DNA of 6,278 nt from CAZEAN01 sp964510225 (GTDB taxonomy: Bacteria; Planctomycetota; Planctomycetia; Isosphaerales; Isosphaeraceae), in assembly GCA_964510225.1 (NCBI GenBank), contig CAZEAN010000215.1:1-6278 (forward strand). Reading direction: 5' to 3'. Position numbers and translations under genes: made by a program. Below are positions 5,660 to 6,278 of the stretch, one piece after another (the first letter of the stretch is position 1; each line of letters opens with the position of its first letter). Below the pieces are notes generated by a model. It did not search any database. It was not told the DNA's origin and worked only from the letters and a program-made list of their open reading frames with translations.

Positions 5660-5798
5660 AACCCCCGTTCAACTCCACAACCTTGGACACGGGATGTCCG
5701 TCTCGCTAACGAGAGCCTGGGCAAACGGTCTTTGGAAGCTTTCAATTACCCACAAGTCTGGAGTATCTTTTGCTGGATTTGGAGACCCTTGCTGTCTC
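5660..5798. other. Non-coding spacer, probably including the left end of a truncated insertion sequence
   Basis: No gene is supported here. A small hairpin GGACA/TGTCC lies in 5685-5699. The stretch just before the transposase start (about 5755-5798) would be the natural place for the element's left inverted repeat, but its partner end is not in the window, so the boundary cannot be set. Confidence 0.35.
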
Positions 5799-5962
5799 AT
5801 GGTTTGGTCGAAGTTGGAGGCACCTAAGTCATTTGAGGTCGGAGAGAGGGACGATTGGGTCGATGGCGAACTTGAAGCAGCGCAGTTTCCTGACCAACGA
5901 TTGAAGAGCAGGTTGAGCAAGGTCCTCCGCGATCTCGGCGAACGCATCGGGACGGCCGTGGT
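5799..5962 (+). pseudogene. IS4-type transposase, N-terminal DNA-binding fragment only
   Basis: From ATG 5799 the frame reads MVWSKLEAPKSFEVGERDDW, then VDGELEAAQFPDQRLKSRLS and KVLRDLGERIGTAV (residues 1-54). This fits the Tnp_DNA_bind domain at the start of IS4/Tn5-like transposases, with the pattern W-x3-E-(8-9)-D-R-L and a following G-x-S/A-I/V-P. Recognisable sequence stops at about 5960, just before the motifs where the DDE catalytic core would follow, so roughly 400 residues are missing. The frame stays open to the window end, but only as a shadow of the minus-strand GC-rich gene. The break coincides with the 5953-5982 hairpin. It is a dead remnant of an insertion element. Confidence 0.65.
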
Positions 5963-5982
5963 TGGCATGTGGACCACGGCCG
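5953..5982 (-). other. Perfect 10-bp inverted repeat downstream of the beta-helix gene
   Basis: CGGCCGTGGT (5953-5962) pairs with ACCACGGCCG (5973-5982) around a 10-base loop. It starts 17 bases past the stop of the minus-strand gene, so it could stall or end that transcript or stabilise its 3' end. No T run follows on that strand, so a simple intrinsic terminator is not supported. It also lies exactly at the transposase break. Confidence 0.6.
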
Positions 5983-5999
5983 CCCCGCCGGTGGCAGAA

Positions 6000-6278
6000 T
6001 CAGGGCTGGGGGTCGTCGAAGAGGTCGTCGCCGTCGTCGGAGGCGTCGTTGAAGAAGATCCAGGTGCGGACCAGGCTCAGGCGGCCCTGGTTGAAAACGC
6101 CGCCGCCGAAGCCCATGCCCCCGTCGCCGCCCAGGGCGATGTTGAAGAAGACCAGGGCTCGGCGCAGTTCGAGGCTCGCGCCGGCCTCACTGTAGATCCC
6201 ACCGCCCAGGCCGTCGCCGCCGCCGGCGCCACCGCGTGCCACGTTGCTCAGGAACAGATCGCTGGTGGAGACGACGGT
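6000..6278 (-). CDS. Glycine-rich right-handed beta-helix repeat protein, C-terminal 92 residues (5' partial)
   Basis: Minus-strand frame ending at TGA 6000-6002 and open to the window edge; the first complete codons read TVVSTSDLFLSN. Two and a half repeats of about 35 residues are visible: GGAGGGDGLGGGIYSEAGAS followed by LELRRALVFFNIALGGDGG, then MGFGGGVFNQGRLSLVRTWI followed by FFNDASDDGDDLFDDP. The GGGIY/GGGVFN turns, alternating short hydrophobic strands and a stacked FFN ladder are typical of the parallel beta-helix, Pmp-like repeats common in planctomycete surface and calcium-binding proteins. The strong G/C preference at third codon positions on this strand, and not on the opposite one, supports the call. 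It is probably extracellular or outer-membrane associated. The acidic tail DDGDD could bind calcium. The N-terminal signal and anchor lie outside the window. Confidence 0.8.
   Translation of the reverse strand, partial: TVVSTSDLFLSNVARGGAGGGDGLGGGIYSEAGASLELRRALVFFNIALGGDGGMGFGGGVFNQGRLSLVRTWIFFNDASDDGDDLFDDPQP

Noticed and set aside
5963..6278. Plus-strand continuation of the transposase frame to the window end
   Set aside because: It is alanine-, valine- and glutamate-rich complement of the minus-strand beta-helix gene. No transposase motif occurs after residue 54, and third-position GC supports the other strand.

Overview
The window looks like a planctomycete chromosome, probably from the Isosphaeraceae or a relative. 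The signs are a PEP-CTERM anchored exported protein with a planctomycete-style VPEPST-hydrophobic-RRRRR tail, a glycine-rich beta-helix surface protein with very high GC at third codon positions, and the codon style of the left-hand genes. No rRNA, tRNA or CRISPR is visible. The taxonomic call is an inference from family content, not a database match.

Layout. Positions 1-2338 hold a plus-strand run of ordinary genes: the 3' end of a MiaB-type tRNA methylthiotransferase, a SMI1/KNR4 (SUKH-like) protein whose GTG start overlaps the miaB stop, and a UPF0104/YbhN-type multi-pass membrane protein. Positions 2339-2716 are a convergent intergenic stretch with only weak hairpins.

Positions 2717 to about 4584 look like a laterally acquired regulatory and metabolic cassette. 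An intact AraC-family regulator on the minus strand is divergent from a decayed plus-strand operon. That operon holds a zinc-independent MDR quinone oxidoreductase pseudogene (stop right after the expected ATG, frameshift in a G6 run, C-terminal half lost), a small unrecognised ORF carrying a CYC motif, and the first 11 codons of a third gene with an excellent ribosome-binding site. A 13-bp perfect direct repeat with a 21-bp period lies between the divergent genes. It is the expected shape for the regulator's operator.

Positions 4585-4730 carry four copies of an 18-bp element with TGTTG/CAACA arms. They begin exactly where the third gene loses its reading sense and may be remains of a transposable-element end. 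Two copies of a 15-bp element (GTACTGTACTCAGCT) and a possible promoter follow, then an exported PEP-CTERM protein with a strong intrinsic terminator. At the right edge are the N-terminal 54 codons of an IS4-type transposase, cut off at a 10-bp hairpin, and the C-terminal end of a minus-strand beta-helix protein that runs out of the window.

Taken together, the left third is stable housekeeping sequence and the middle and right are accessory sequence shaped by transfer, insertion and gene decay. I see no complete new defence or metabolic system. The most interesting items are the surviving regulator with its operator facing a dead operon, and the two unexplained repeat families before the PEP-CTERM gene.
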